Shown here: piece by piece, positions 34,377 to 41,450 of the stretch
Position numbering within the stretch: the first letter of the stretch is position 1
Layout of the letters: each line of letters begins with the position of its first letter
DNA from: CALFCX01 sp041650595
GTDB taxonomy: Bacteria > Margulisbacteria > WOR-1 > JAKLHX01
Direction: 5' to 3'
Assembly (NCBI GenBank): GCA_041650595.1
Contig: JBAZKW010000009.1
Span: 13,490-77,489 of the forward strand
DNA: 64,000 nt
Position numbers and translations under genes: made by a program
The notes under the pieces: generated by a model
Databases searched by the model: none
The model's input: the letters and a program-made list of their open reading frames with translations, nothing else
What the model was told of the DNA's origin: nothing

Positions 34377-35168
34377 ATGAGCTTTGTACAGACATCACTT
34401 TACTATATTCCTACATATGTAATAGGAATTCTTATGGTCCTTATATCAATCGGGTTTTCTGTGATCGGGCTTATTTTAGTCAGGATGATAATGCCCGTGC
34501 ACAAGACAAAGCTTCACAACGATATTGCAGGCCCGATATTTGCGACGATAGGGGTCATCTATGCTGTATTGGTCGCTTTTATGGTGGTGATATCATGGCA
34601 AAACTTTGATGGGACGATGACCAGGCTCGAAACAGAAGCAAATATTTACGCGGACCTTTACAGGGATTCTACCGGCATATCAAAAGAGTTTCATGCGCAA
34701 GTCGGAAAAACCCTTGGCGAGTATGTAAAGTCGGTAGTAAGAGATGAATGGCCGCTCATGGCAAAAGGCATGGAGTCTAAAAAGTCTCACGATCTTATAC
34801 ACAACGTTTGGGAGGTCTACATAAACTTTGAACCTAAAGGCGAAAGAGAGAAGATATTCTTTGCAGAATCGGTAAGTAAGCTTAACGAAGCAAACGAGTT
34901 GCGAAGGCGCAGGATCGTTGATTCGCGGACCGGAATACATCCCGTACTGTGGTTTGTCCTTATAGCTTGCGGGATAATAACCATATCATTCACGTTCTTT
35001 TTTGGGACGGAAAATTTTACAGCGCAGCTGATAATGACCGGTCTTTTGGCTTCATTGATAGCTCTGGTGCTGTTCACTATTATGGTCTTTGACTATCCTT
35101 TTACGGGGGATATCAGCGTGTCTTCAGACGTTTTCAAGCTGATCCTTAGTAGTTTAAAAGTGTTTTAG
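34377..35168 (+). CDS. DUF4239 (bestrophin-like) membrane protein
   Basis: 263 residues. Two hydrophobic helices (about 14-37 and 55-76), a long soluble middle part, and two C-terminal helices (about 190-210 and 218-240). The family motif HNDIAGPIFATIGVIYAVL is present near residue 46, and the pattern after it (VVISWQNFD) is typical. DUF4239 members are annotated as bestrophin-like, i.e. possible anion channels, but none is characterised as far as I know. AAAGGAG precedes the ATG. It is convergent with the mutarotase-like gene 16 bases away. Confidence 0.82.
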   Translation: MSFVQTSLYYIPTYVIGILMVLISIGFSVIGLILVRMIMPVHKTKLHNDIAGPIFATIGVIYAVLVAFMVVISWQNFDGTMTRLETEANIYADLYRDSTGISKEFHAQVGKTLGEYVKSVVRDEWPLMAKGMESKKSHDLIHNVWEVYINFEPKGEREKIFFAESVSKLNEANELRRRRIVDSRTGIHPVLWFVLIACGIITISFTFFFGTENFTAQLIMTGLLASLIALVLFTIMVFDYPFTGDISVSSDVFKLILSSLKVF

Positions 35169-35184
35169 TCGGTCTGGTAATCGT

Positions 35185-36114
35185 TTAGCCAGCCTGTTCC
35201 AGAGAAAATCCTAGAGATAAAGAATGGTTTTTCCTTAGTTGGTAAGCGGTCCCGTTGTTAATGCTGTTCCTTTCACAAAGTTCAGGCTCCATACATGCAA
35301 AATCCCCTTCATTAGGGTCGGCCCAGAGTATCATTTGATTAGGATGAACAGGCTCGCCAAATACGCTATATCTCATTCTTATATCTGCTGACGGATATCC
35401 CAGATCAAATACTTTCCGTCCATTTAGAATGCAATGTTTTTCGAGTGCCGTAAGCGTATCAAAAACGGTCTCGCTGGACCGAAGTGGATTTGAGGCTGAT
35501 CTTGCCCAGTCGCTGCCTTCAAAATACTCAACACCTTTAAGCCCCCTTACTTTCATGCCTTTTAACCATGTCAAGTATGTGTGGATCGCAAGGTCCGTGA
35601 TCATCGGTCCTGTGGTTGTAACATCATAAGAGAAAGAGCCGCTATCCGTTAGCAATGCTTGAACGGTAAGTTTGGCCTCGAAAGGAAAGTGTTTATCAGG
35701 TTGATGATGATAGGTCATTATGGCAAAATTCTCTGCAGGTTGTATCACTTCCCAATCTTCGGTCCTTGAAGGTCCGTGCATCTGAAGCGTTCTTATCGTG
35801 TCTCCAAGCCTATATTTTTCCAGTGAATATTGTCCATATGTTCCTCCGATGGTCGGGATACCGTTTTCGTCAAGTTTAATATCACTTCCGTCACCTATTA
35901 AACTTAGTCTGCCAAAGTTGGGCCAGCATATATGAGTGGATCTGGCCGGCTTTGCCGGATTTGTATACAGGGCGCTGAACCCGCTTGCTTCTCCTTTTGG
36001 CCAATATGCGAGAGGCCTTGCGCCTTGTCTGGCTATCATTGCCTGTGCCGGACAATGCCTGTTCGTCAGCATCACAGCGTCGAATCCGTATCTTGATACC
36101 AGTTGTACTGCCAT
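35185..36114 (-). CDS. Galactose-mutarotase-fold protein (aldose 1-epimerase / hexose-6-phosphate mutarotase-like)
   Basis: 309 residues. The order of motifs matches hexose-6-phosphate mutarotases: a WPKGE strand near residue 38, CWPNFG near residue 64, MHGPSRTEDWEV (the family's HG-A-R-x-xW motif) near residue 112, the HTYLTW segment near residue 178 and VRGLKGVEYFE after it. Several of the expected active-site His residues are present, but the fit is distant and the protein may act on an unusual sugar. The upstream 225 bases contain a terminator-like hairpin and no gene. Confidence 0.68.
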   Translation of the reverse strand: MAVQLVSRYGFDAVMLTNRHCPAQAMIARQGARPLAYWPKGEASGFSALYTNPAKPARSTHICWPNFGRLSLIGDGSDIKLDENGIPTIGGTYGQYSLEKYRLGDTIRTLQMHGPSRTEDWEVIQPAENFAIMTYHHQPDKHFPFEAKLTVQALLTDSGSFSYDVTTTGPMITDLAIHTYLTWLKGMKVRGLKGVEYFEGSDWARSASNPLRSSETVFDTLTALEKHCILNGRKVFDLGYPSADIRMRYSVFGEPVHPNQMILWADPNEGDFACMEPELCERNSINNGTAYQLRKNHSLSLGFSLEQAG

Positions 36115-36310
36115 GTTTTATATTTCCTTTTTGTCGGTGTTTCATTCTTTTATCGATGGTTTTGGCGGAGAATTTCACTTTTTGATAAAACTCTTGCAAA
36201 ATGCAAGTTTTCGGCGTATCATTCCGAATAAGAAATACAGCGGTGATTTATAGGTGAATTGCTCCGCTTAATAAATGTGCTAAAGAGCCGAGACAGGCAA
36301 GCCCTGTGTC

Positions 36311-36341
36311 AAGCCAAGCTTAAAGCTTGGCTTATCTTTTT
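36311..36341 (+). terminator. Terminator-like hairpin with no plus-strand gene before it
   Basis: AAGCCAAGCTT (36311-36321) and AAGCTTGGCTT (36323-36333) form a near-perfect palindrome, followed by TTTTT (36337-36341). No plus-strand gene lies within 2 kb upstream that would use it; it may be a stray repeat copy. The rest of 36115-36339 has no gene. Confidence 0.5.
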
Positions 36342-36795
36342 AGATGCCGATATCCTCGTTCCAAAGCTTTGGTTTTGAGCGGATAAAATCAGTCATGAGA
36401 TCTTTGCATTCTTTCATGTAGAGGTTTATTATCTTTACCCCTCTTTTTTTTGAATAGGCTTCAGGACCTTTGAATGTCTTATTCTCGCCGATGACCACGA
36501 TCGGTATTTTATAAAGTAATATGGCTCCGGTACACATATCACAAGGCGATAGGGTAGAGTAGAGGATGCATTCCTTGTAATATTTTGCTTTAAGCCTGCC
36601 TGCATTTTTCAGGCAATCCATTTCAGCATGAAGTATTGCCGAACCTTTTTGGGTCCTTCTGTTATGTCCTCTACCGATTACTTTGCCGCTTTTTACAAGT
36701 ACTGATCCTATCGGGATCCCGCCCTCGCGCAATCCCTTTTTTGCCTCTTTCAAAGCTTCTTTCATGAATTTGATATGATGCTTTATGGTAGCCAT
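36340..36795 (-). CDS. Cytosine deaminase-like enzyme of the yeast Fcy1 type
   Basis: 151 residues. The zinc motifs are HAE (H56, E58) and PCDMC (C85, C88). Beyond these, the protein follows yeast cytosine deaminase Fcy1 closely, including GGIPIG near residue 26, GRGHNRR around N45, QKGSAILHAE, LYSTLSPCDMCTGAI, VVIGEN and the C-terminal WNEDIG with the Asp that binds the substrate amino group. It would convert cytosine to uracil in pyrimidine salvage. The closely related bacterial guanine deaminases and TadA lack this C-terminus. It is divergent from the TspO gene. Confidence 0.85.
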   Translation of the reverse strand: MATIKHHIKFMKEALKEAKKGLREGGIPIGSVLVKSGKVIGRGHNRRTQKGSAILHAEMDCLKNAGRLKAKYYKECILYSTLSPCDMCTGAILLYKIPIVVIGENKTFKGPEAYSKKRGVKIINLYMKECKDLMTDFIRSKPKLWNEDIGI

Positions 36796-36846
36796 ATTAG
36801 AATTTATGTTATCATATTAAAACTGAAAACTGGAGGAAAGATAAGA

Positions 36847-37320
36847 ATGATAAAAGACGTTGTCGGGATCTCTGTAGCCGCTTTAATATGCCTTCTTGCC
36901 GGGGTCATAGGTTCCGTTTTTACTTATCCGGCGATACCGGTATGGTATGCTGCTTTGAACAAGCCTTTTTTTAATCCTCCGAACTGGATCTTTGGGCCTG
37001 TTTGGACGGCCCTGTACATAATGATGGGGGCTTCGGTATATCTGATATGGAATAAGCGCAAAGAAGGCATTGAGGCGACCAAAGGTCTTGTAGTATTTGC
37101 AGGACAACTTTTCTTAAATATAATATGGTCAGTGGTCTTTTTCGGATACAAAGATCTTTTCTTCGGTTTGTTGATCATTATTTTTCTGTGGGCGTTGATC
37201 TTGATCTGTATGGTACAGTTTGGCAAGCTGTCAAGGAATGCAATGCTTTTACTTGTGCCATATATCGTTTGGGTAAGCTTTGCGGCGATTCTCAATGCGG
37301 CCTTTTGGCTGATGAATTAA
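36847..37320 (+). CDS. tspO: TspO/MBR-family membrane protein
   Basis: 157 residues from the ATG at 36847, chosen because GGAGG lies 10 bases upstream; an in-frame ATG at 36775 runs into the divergent gene. Five membrane helices with the TspO motifs: PAIPVWYAALNKPFFNPPNW near the N-terminus and WTALYIMMG with the family's Trp-rich helices. TspO binds tetrapyrroles and cholesterol-like ligands and modulates stress responses. The end is convergent with the Cys-rich YkgJ-like gene. No CRAC-like motif could be confirmed. Confidence 0.92.
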   Translation: MIKDVVGISVAALICLLAGVIGSVFTYPAIPVWYAALNKPFFNPPNWIFGPVWTALYIMMGASVYLIWNKRKEGIEATKGLVVFAGQLFLNIIWSVVFFGYKDLFFGLLIIIFLWALILICMVQFGKLSRNAMLLLVPYIVWVSFAAILNAAFWLMN

Positions 37321-37326
37321 GTTGTG

Positions 37327-37737
37327 CTATCTTAATTTTGCGCTGTATCCGCAATCCGGCAGGAATACAGGCTCTTTAAAGTAGCTTATAAGAGGATAGT
37401 TTCTGCACACATTTGGCCGCCAGGAGTAGTTGCCGCAGGTACCGTCACTTTTTAGATGTTTACACTCAAATACAAAATAATTGTCCTCAAAGTCCACCCA
37501 TTTTAATTTGAAATCGAACAGCCATTCTATCCATTTTACGGATATTTTGGCAAAAAGCGGACTTGTGACCTGAGAACGGGTCGCTTTAAGGTATATTTGC
37601 CGGCAGCATTGCCCGCATTTGAGGCAATGTCCTTTTAACCCGTATCTGGTCTTAAATATATAATTTTTTGCGAAGTTGGTAAGTATATTATCAGCAAGCA
37701 CTGCCGTCATGAGGAGTCTCTTAATGACTTTTGCCAT
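37327..37737 (-). CDS. YkgJ-family cysteine-cluster protein
   Basis: 136 residues from the ATG at 37737; the open frame extends to 37764 but crosses the -10 box. The cysteine cluster pattern CLKCGQCCRQI near the middle, then FECKHL..DGTCGNY..RPNVCRNYP, and the final PDCGY fits the YkgJ (zinc- or iron-chelating) family. No function is known. The start codon is 6 bases from a perfect TATAAT, implying a leaderless mRNA. It is convergent with tspO. Confidence 0.85.
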   Translation of the reverse strand: MAKVIKRLLMTAVLADNILTNFAKNYIFKTRYGLKGHCLKCGQCCRQIYLKATRSQVTSPLFAKISVKWIEWLFDFKLKWVDFEDNYFVFECKHLKSDGTCGNYSWRPNVCRNYPLISYFKEPVFLPDCGYSAKLR

Positions 37738-37743
37738 ATTTAA

Positions 37744-37749
37744 ATTATA
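37744..37749 (-). promoter_or_regulatory. -10 box 6 bases before the YkgJ-family ATG
   Basis: Minus-strand TATAAT (37749-37744), 6 bases, then ATG at 37737. No Shine-Dalgarno sequence fits between. The -35 is not evident. Confidence 0.6.
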
Positions 37750-37765
37750 CACGGCAGACTGCATC

Positions 37766-37792
37766 TTGACATCACTTGGTAAATGTTATAAT
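37766..37792 (+). promoter_or_regulatory. Promoter of the MORN-repeat gene
   Basis: A perfect TTGACA (37766-37771), a 15-base spacer and TGTTATAAT (37784-37792), an extended -10. The spacing is short but both hexamers match consensus. The ATG at 37815 follows with an AGGAACGG site. Confidence 0.7.
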
Positions 37793-37814
37793 CTCGCATA
37801 ATAGGAACGGAATA

Positions 37815-38519
37815 ATGCTTTTTAGAACAACTCTATATACTTTTTGCTTATTTTTTATGTTCGTATCCGTGTCTTTCGGATACAATGTAAAAACTTATTA
37901 TCCGGACGGTGCCATTAAGTCAGCCACTGATTATCAGGACGGTATAAAATACGGGACCGAAGAAGAATACTATCCGGGCGGCCAGCTTCAATCTTCAACA
38001 CATTTCCGTGCGGGTTCCAGGCACGGGGTAAGAAAGACGTATTATAGTGACGGGACTCCCATGTCAGAAACCTATTATTCTTTTAATGCGCAGGATGGCC
38101 CCGCCAAGCAGTACTACGAGAACGGCAAGTTGAGATCAGAAGTGAATTATAAGGTGGACATAAAAAACGGGCCGGCTACGGCATATTATGAGAGTGGCAA
38201 TAAATGGTCCGAGTTCTATTACGAGAATGATGTCAAGAACGGTTTGTGCAAGACCTATTACGAGAACGGGAATATACAGTCGGAGACGCCTTATATAAAT
38301 GATCTCCGTGAAGGGCTTGCCAGAGAATATTATCAGAACGGAAATATCATGTCGGAGGCAAATTATGTCGGTGATCTCAAGGACGGCTCTGCCAAAGAGT
38401 ATTATGAAAACGGCAACATTATGAACGAATATACTTATGACAGAGGCATACCGGTCGGGGTTATCAAGAGGTACAATAAAAGTGGCTGGTTAATGTTCAC
38501 GGAAAAAGCGGAGCCGTAG
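37815..38519 (+). CDS. Secreted MORN-variant-repeat protein (YwqK-like)
   Basis: 234 residues from the ATG at 37815; the open frame starts at 37776 but crosses the promoter. A signal peptide (to about residue 22) is followed by about eight repeats of roughly 23 residues with the consensus YYENGxxxSExxYxxDxKxGxAKxYYENG (broken here to show the pattern), the MORN_2 family. Members are often labelled YwqK-family antitoxin, but no toxin gene is adjacent and the signal peptide argues for an exported beta-hairpin repeat protein. Function is unknown. It is convergent with citrate synthase (gap 3 bases). Confidence 0.85.
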   Translation: MLFRTTLYTFCLFFMFVSVSFGYNVKTYYPDGAIKSATDYQDGIKYGTEEEYYPGGQLQSSTHFRAGSRHGVRKTYYSDGTPMSETYYSFNAQDGPAKQYYENGKLRSEVNYKVDIKNGPATAYYESGNKWSEFYYENDVKNGLCKTYYENGNIQSETPYINDLREGLAREYYQNGNIMSEANYVGDLKDGSAKEYYENGNIMNEYTYDRGIPVGVIKRYNKSGWLMFTEKAEP

Positions 38520-38522
38520 ACG

Positions 38523-39881
38523 TTATCTTCTTTTTTCCATAGGGACGTATTTTTTCAGCGGAGAGACATTTTTGTAGGCAGGCCTTATTATCCTCTTTGA
38601 GATCATCAGCTCTTCTATCCTGTGTGCCATCCATCCTGATATCCTGGCCATGGCGAACAGCGGTGTGTAAAGGTCCTCGCTTATTCCGAGGCAGTCATAA
38701 ACGAACCCGGAGAAAAAGTCGACATTGGGAGCTATGATTTTGCCGGTGCCTTTTAGGTCGTAAAAGGCCTGCGGCACAATCTCTTCCAAGTTCAAATATA
38801 AGGCCAGCTCGTTCTCTTTTGTTTTTTCCTTTGCCAGCTTTATTGCGAATTCTCTAAGGATCACAGCCCTCGGGTCGGATCTTGTGTATACGGCATGTCC
38901 GAAACCGTATATTTTTCCGCTTTTATCGCCGGCCTCCTGATTGAGCAGCTTGTTCACGTAAGAGCGTATCTCATCTTTATTGTTCCAGTTTTTTACGTTT
39001 TTCTTTATATCGGCCATCATGTCCATTACGCTTTTGTTGGCGCCGCCGTGAAGAGGTCCTTTGAGAGATGCGACCCCGGCAGCTATTGCCGAATAGGAAT
39101 CAGTCCCGCTGGAAGAAGTGACCCTTGTCGCGAATGTTGAGTTATTTCCTCCGCCGTGGTCCGCATGCAGTATCAGAAGGACATCAAGCACCTGGGCCTC
39201 GGTTTTGGTATATGAATGGTCTTTTCTAAGCATGTAAAAGAAGTTTTCCGCCGTGGTCAAGGCATCGTTGGGCGGCTGAATGAACAGCGGCTCGCCGTGA
39301 AATTTGTACATGATCGCGTGATAGGCATGAACTATTATCACAGGGAACTTTGCAACTAGAGAAATAGCCTGTTGGATCTGATTGTCGATCGCAAGATCAT
39401 CGGCTTTCGGGTCCGTACTATAAAGCGCCAGTACGGCGCGGGCCAGGCTGTTCATTATATTCCTTGACCTGAAGTTAAGGATTATGTCTCTGGTAAAGTT
39501 TTCTGGGAGATGCCTTTCAGCTGAAAATATATCCAAAAAATCCTTGAATTCCCTCTTTTTTGGAAGCTCTCCAAACAGCAGAAGGTAGGCCACTTCTTCA
39601 AAACCGAACCGGTCCTCTTGCTGGATGCCTTCAACAATATCCCTGACATTTCTGCCTCTATATTCAAGCCGTCCCTCTACAGGCACAAGATCCTCATCAA
39701 CTTTTTCATATCCGATGACGGACGATACTCTGGTAAGTCCGACAAGAACGCCGCTTCCGTCCTCATTGCGAAGCCCGCGTTTTACATTGTATTTTTTGAA
39801 AAGGTCCGGACTGATAAAATTATTTGCCGCACATTTTTCGTGCAGCTTTAATATCAAATCGTCTTTTTTTGTCGTTTCCAT
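38523..39881 (-). CDS. gltA: Citrate synthase
   Basis: About 452 residues from the ATG at 39881 (the open frame continues to 39899). Catalytic residues of the family are seen: His in LHADHGGG, His in GPLHGGAN, Asp in ANVDFFSG, with GFGHAVY and DPRA. It condenses acetyl-CoA and oxaloacetate to citrate. The N-terminal extension (about 40 residues before RNEDGSGVL) is as in the bacterial type II-like or archaeal-type forms; the subclass is unclear. An extended -10-like box (TGCTATGAT) lies 13 bases upstream. No other TCA gene is adjacent. Confidence 0.93.
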   Translation of the reverse strand: METTKKDDLILKLHEKCAANNFISPDLFKKYNVKRGLRNEDGSGVLVGLTRVSSVIGYEKVDEDLVPVEGRLEYRGRNVRDIVEGIQQEDRFGFEEVAYLLLFGELPKKREFKDFLDIFSAERHLPENFTRDIILNFRSRNIMNSLARAVLALYSTDPKADDLAIDNQIQQAISLVAKFPVIIVHAYHAIMYKFHGEPLFIQPPNDALTTAENFFYMLRKDHSYTKTEAQVLDVLLILHADHGGGNNSTFATRVTSSSGTDSYSAIAAGVASLKGPLHGGANKSVMDMMADIKKNVKNWNNKDEIRSYVNKLLNQEAGDKSGKIYGFGHAVYTRSDPRAVILREFAIKLAKEKTKENELALYLNLEEIVPQAFYDLKGTGKIIAPNVDFFSGFVYDCLGISEDLYTPLFAMARISGWMAHRIEELMISKRIIRPAYKNVSPLKKYVPMEKRR

Positions 39882-39894
39882 AACAGTTAAATTT

Positions 39895-39903
39895 ATCATA
39901 GCA
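39895..39903 (-). promoter_or_regulatory. Extended -10-like box of citrate synthase
   Basis: Minus-strand TGCTATGAT ends 13 bases before the ATG at 39881. TATGAT matches consensus at 5 of 6 positions. A TTGACA-like -35 is not evident. Confidence 0.5.
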
Positions 39904-39964
39904 TAAATCGAAATCAGAGGAAAGTAGAATGATCTGGCGGTATGTAAATTATCGATCGGGGAGG

Positions 39965-40294
39965 CTATTTCCAGTCCGGCGGATCATTTCCCAGATCGGG
40001 TGGTTTAAATTGGTCCAGTTTAAATATTCTCATGGCCATCCGCCATAATATATCTGTTACGGATTGTTCATTATCTGCTTCTGTCTGTTGCGCTTCTTCC
40101 GGGGATATTTTGCCGTCCCCGTTCTCGTCATATGTGTCGAATGCCGTGTAATTGCCTTCTGGAAAGGCGGTATTATATTCTTCTAATGAAATATAGCCGT
40201 CAGCATTACCATCTATATCATCAAATTGCTGTTCTTGATCAGTTGTGTAAGTTGTGGTACCTGTAGTACCTGTGGTAGCTGTAGTCTCTGCCAT
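39965..40294 (-). CDS. Cytoplasmic two-EF-hand calcium-binding-like protein
   Basis: 109 residues. A Thr-rich head (residues 1-20) with no signal peptide is followed by two EF-hand loops: DIDGNADGYISLEEY and YDENGDGKISPEEA, both with the acidic ligands at positions 1, 3, 5, 7 and 12. The C-terminal 25 residues include a short hydrophobic helix and end in a polar PPDW tail. Calcium binding is likely; the function is unknown. A GGAGG lies before the ATG. It is separated from the next minus-strand gene by a clear terminator. Confidence 0.82.
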   Translation of the reverse strand: MAETTATTGTTGTTTYTTDQEQQFDDIDGNADGYISLEEYNTAFPEGNYTAFDTYDENGDGKISPEEAQQTEADNEQSVTDILWRMAMRIFKLDQFKPPDLGNDPPDWK

Positions 40295-40365
40295 AAATGT
40301 CCTCCGATATTAATCCGCTCTATATACTAGTCGTAGTGCAGGCTCAAAAACTTGCATGATTTTGC

Positions 40366-40406
40366 CAAAAAAACCCCGCACTTTCTTTGAGATAGAAAGT
40401 GCGGGG
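40366..40406 (-). terminator. Intrinsic terminator of the bactofilin-like gene
   Basis: Minus strand: a 13-bp perfect stem (40406-40394 with 40386-40374, arm CCCCGCACTTTCT) around a 7-base loop, then seven T (40373-40367). It closes the gene ending at 40434. Confidence 0.9.
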
Positions 40407-40433
40407 CTAATAATTACCGGGAAATTGAAGAGA

Positions 40434-41300
40434 CTAACCTTCTCCCAGTCTGCTCATCCAGCTGGCTCCAATCGCCATCGTGCCGACCACGGCGTTGACA
40501 AGACATCCGATAACGGGTACGAGTCCTATCAATGTGAGAAGGATAATGCCCCAGATTATCTCAGTGACCATAGGTTGGTTATATCTCCTCAGGCTGGCAA
40601 GCAGTTTTTTGCCCAAAACCTGGCTTGCGGCTATATAGCCCAGAGCGAGAGCTATGCCGTAAACAACAAATTGAAGTATTACAAGGGGGATCCCGATGAT
40701 ACTTACCACTAATAGAAGCGTTATGGGGAGAATAAGCACTACCCATAAAAGCCCCCACAGGAAGGCTTTTAACGGCGCCTTTTCTATAGATACGGCTATC
40801 CATCCGACCCTTTTAGGGAATAAAAAGCCGGCGGCCATACCTATGGCGAGTATTCCCAAAAATGTAAGCAGGCTTGCGAATAATTGAGCCAGTATCAAAG
40901 CGGAAGGGGCAACTTTTGAACTTAAATCGGTCGCTGAAGACAGTATTTGCGGCATAAGGACCTCCTTCATCTGCCCGGTGACTTTTGCCTCCGGGGCTTT
41001 TTTTATTTTTCCGCCTATTGAAACTACATTGCCGTGTACCCTGGCGGTTGGGCCCAGAACCACGGAGCCGCCTATAGCCACGGCATCTTCGGCAATTTCG
41101 CCCGCCACTCCTACTGAACCGCCTATAGACACGGCGGATTTTACCAGGGTGTTTTCGGGCACCATAACATTTTCCCCGATCTTTACAACTTCAGACAGGC
41201 AGATGTTGTAATTGCCGGGAAGTGCCGGTGCTGCAAAAGACTGGACAGCTAAAAGTGCGGACAGTACCAGCGCAGACATAAAAAGTTTTTTGAGATTCAT
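40434..41300 (-). CDS. Bactofilin-domain membrane protein with signal peptide
   Basis: 288 residues. A signal peptide (1-23, SFAAP) is followed by a polymer-forming bactofilin-like beta-helix (about residues 40-115) with regular Gly-rich repeats of 6-8 residues, such as VSIGGSVGVAGEIAEDAVAIG, and by three or four membrane helices in the C-terminal half. Bactofilin domains polymerise into scaffolds; here the domain would be on the outer face of the inner membrane. A strong terminator follows. AAGGAGG precedes the ATG. Confidence 0.8.
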   Translation of the reverse strand: MNLKKLFMSALVLSALLAVQSFAAPALPGNYNICLSEVVKIGENVMVPENTLVKSAVSIGGSVGVAGEIAEDAVAIGGSVVLGPTARVHGNVVSIGGKIKKAPEAKVTGQMKEVLMPQILSSATDLSSKVAPSALILAQLFASLLTFLGILAIGMAAGFLFPKRVGWIAVSIEKAPLKAFLWGLLWVVLILPITLLLVVSIIGIPLVILQFVVYGIALALGYIAASQVLGKKLLASLRRYNQPMVTEIIWGIILLTLIGLVPVIGCLVNAVVGTMAIGASWMSRLGEG

Positions 41301-41388
41301 CCGATCCTCCTTTCCTTCTTATTTGCTCCTCGCGTGTATATTTGGCGGGAGATCGACCGGAAAATATTTTACAACAGGCGCCCGTAAT

Positions 41389-41417
41389 TTGCAAGGATAT
41401 TTTTTGTATGTTAAAAT
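41389..41417 (+). promoter_or_regulatory. Promoter of the EF-G-like gene
   Basis: TTGCAA (41389-41394), a 17-base spacer and TAAAAT (41412-41417) with a TG one base upstream (extended -10). The ATG at 41451 has AAGGAG upstream. Confidence 0.6.
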
Positions 41418-41450
41418 CTTTGCAGCCAAAATGTTTCAAGGAGAAACCTT

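Noticed and set aside
37815..38519. Antitoxin of a toxin-antitoxin pair (YwqK label)
   Set aside because: The protein has a signal peptide and MORN repeats; no toxin gene adjoins it. The label comes only from the family name.
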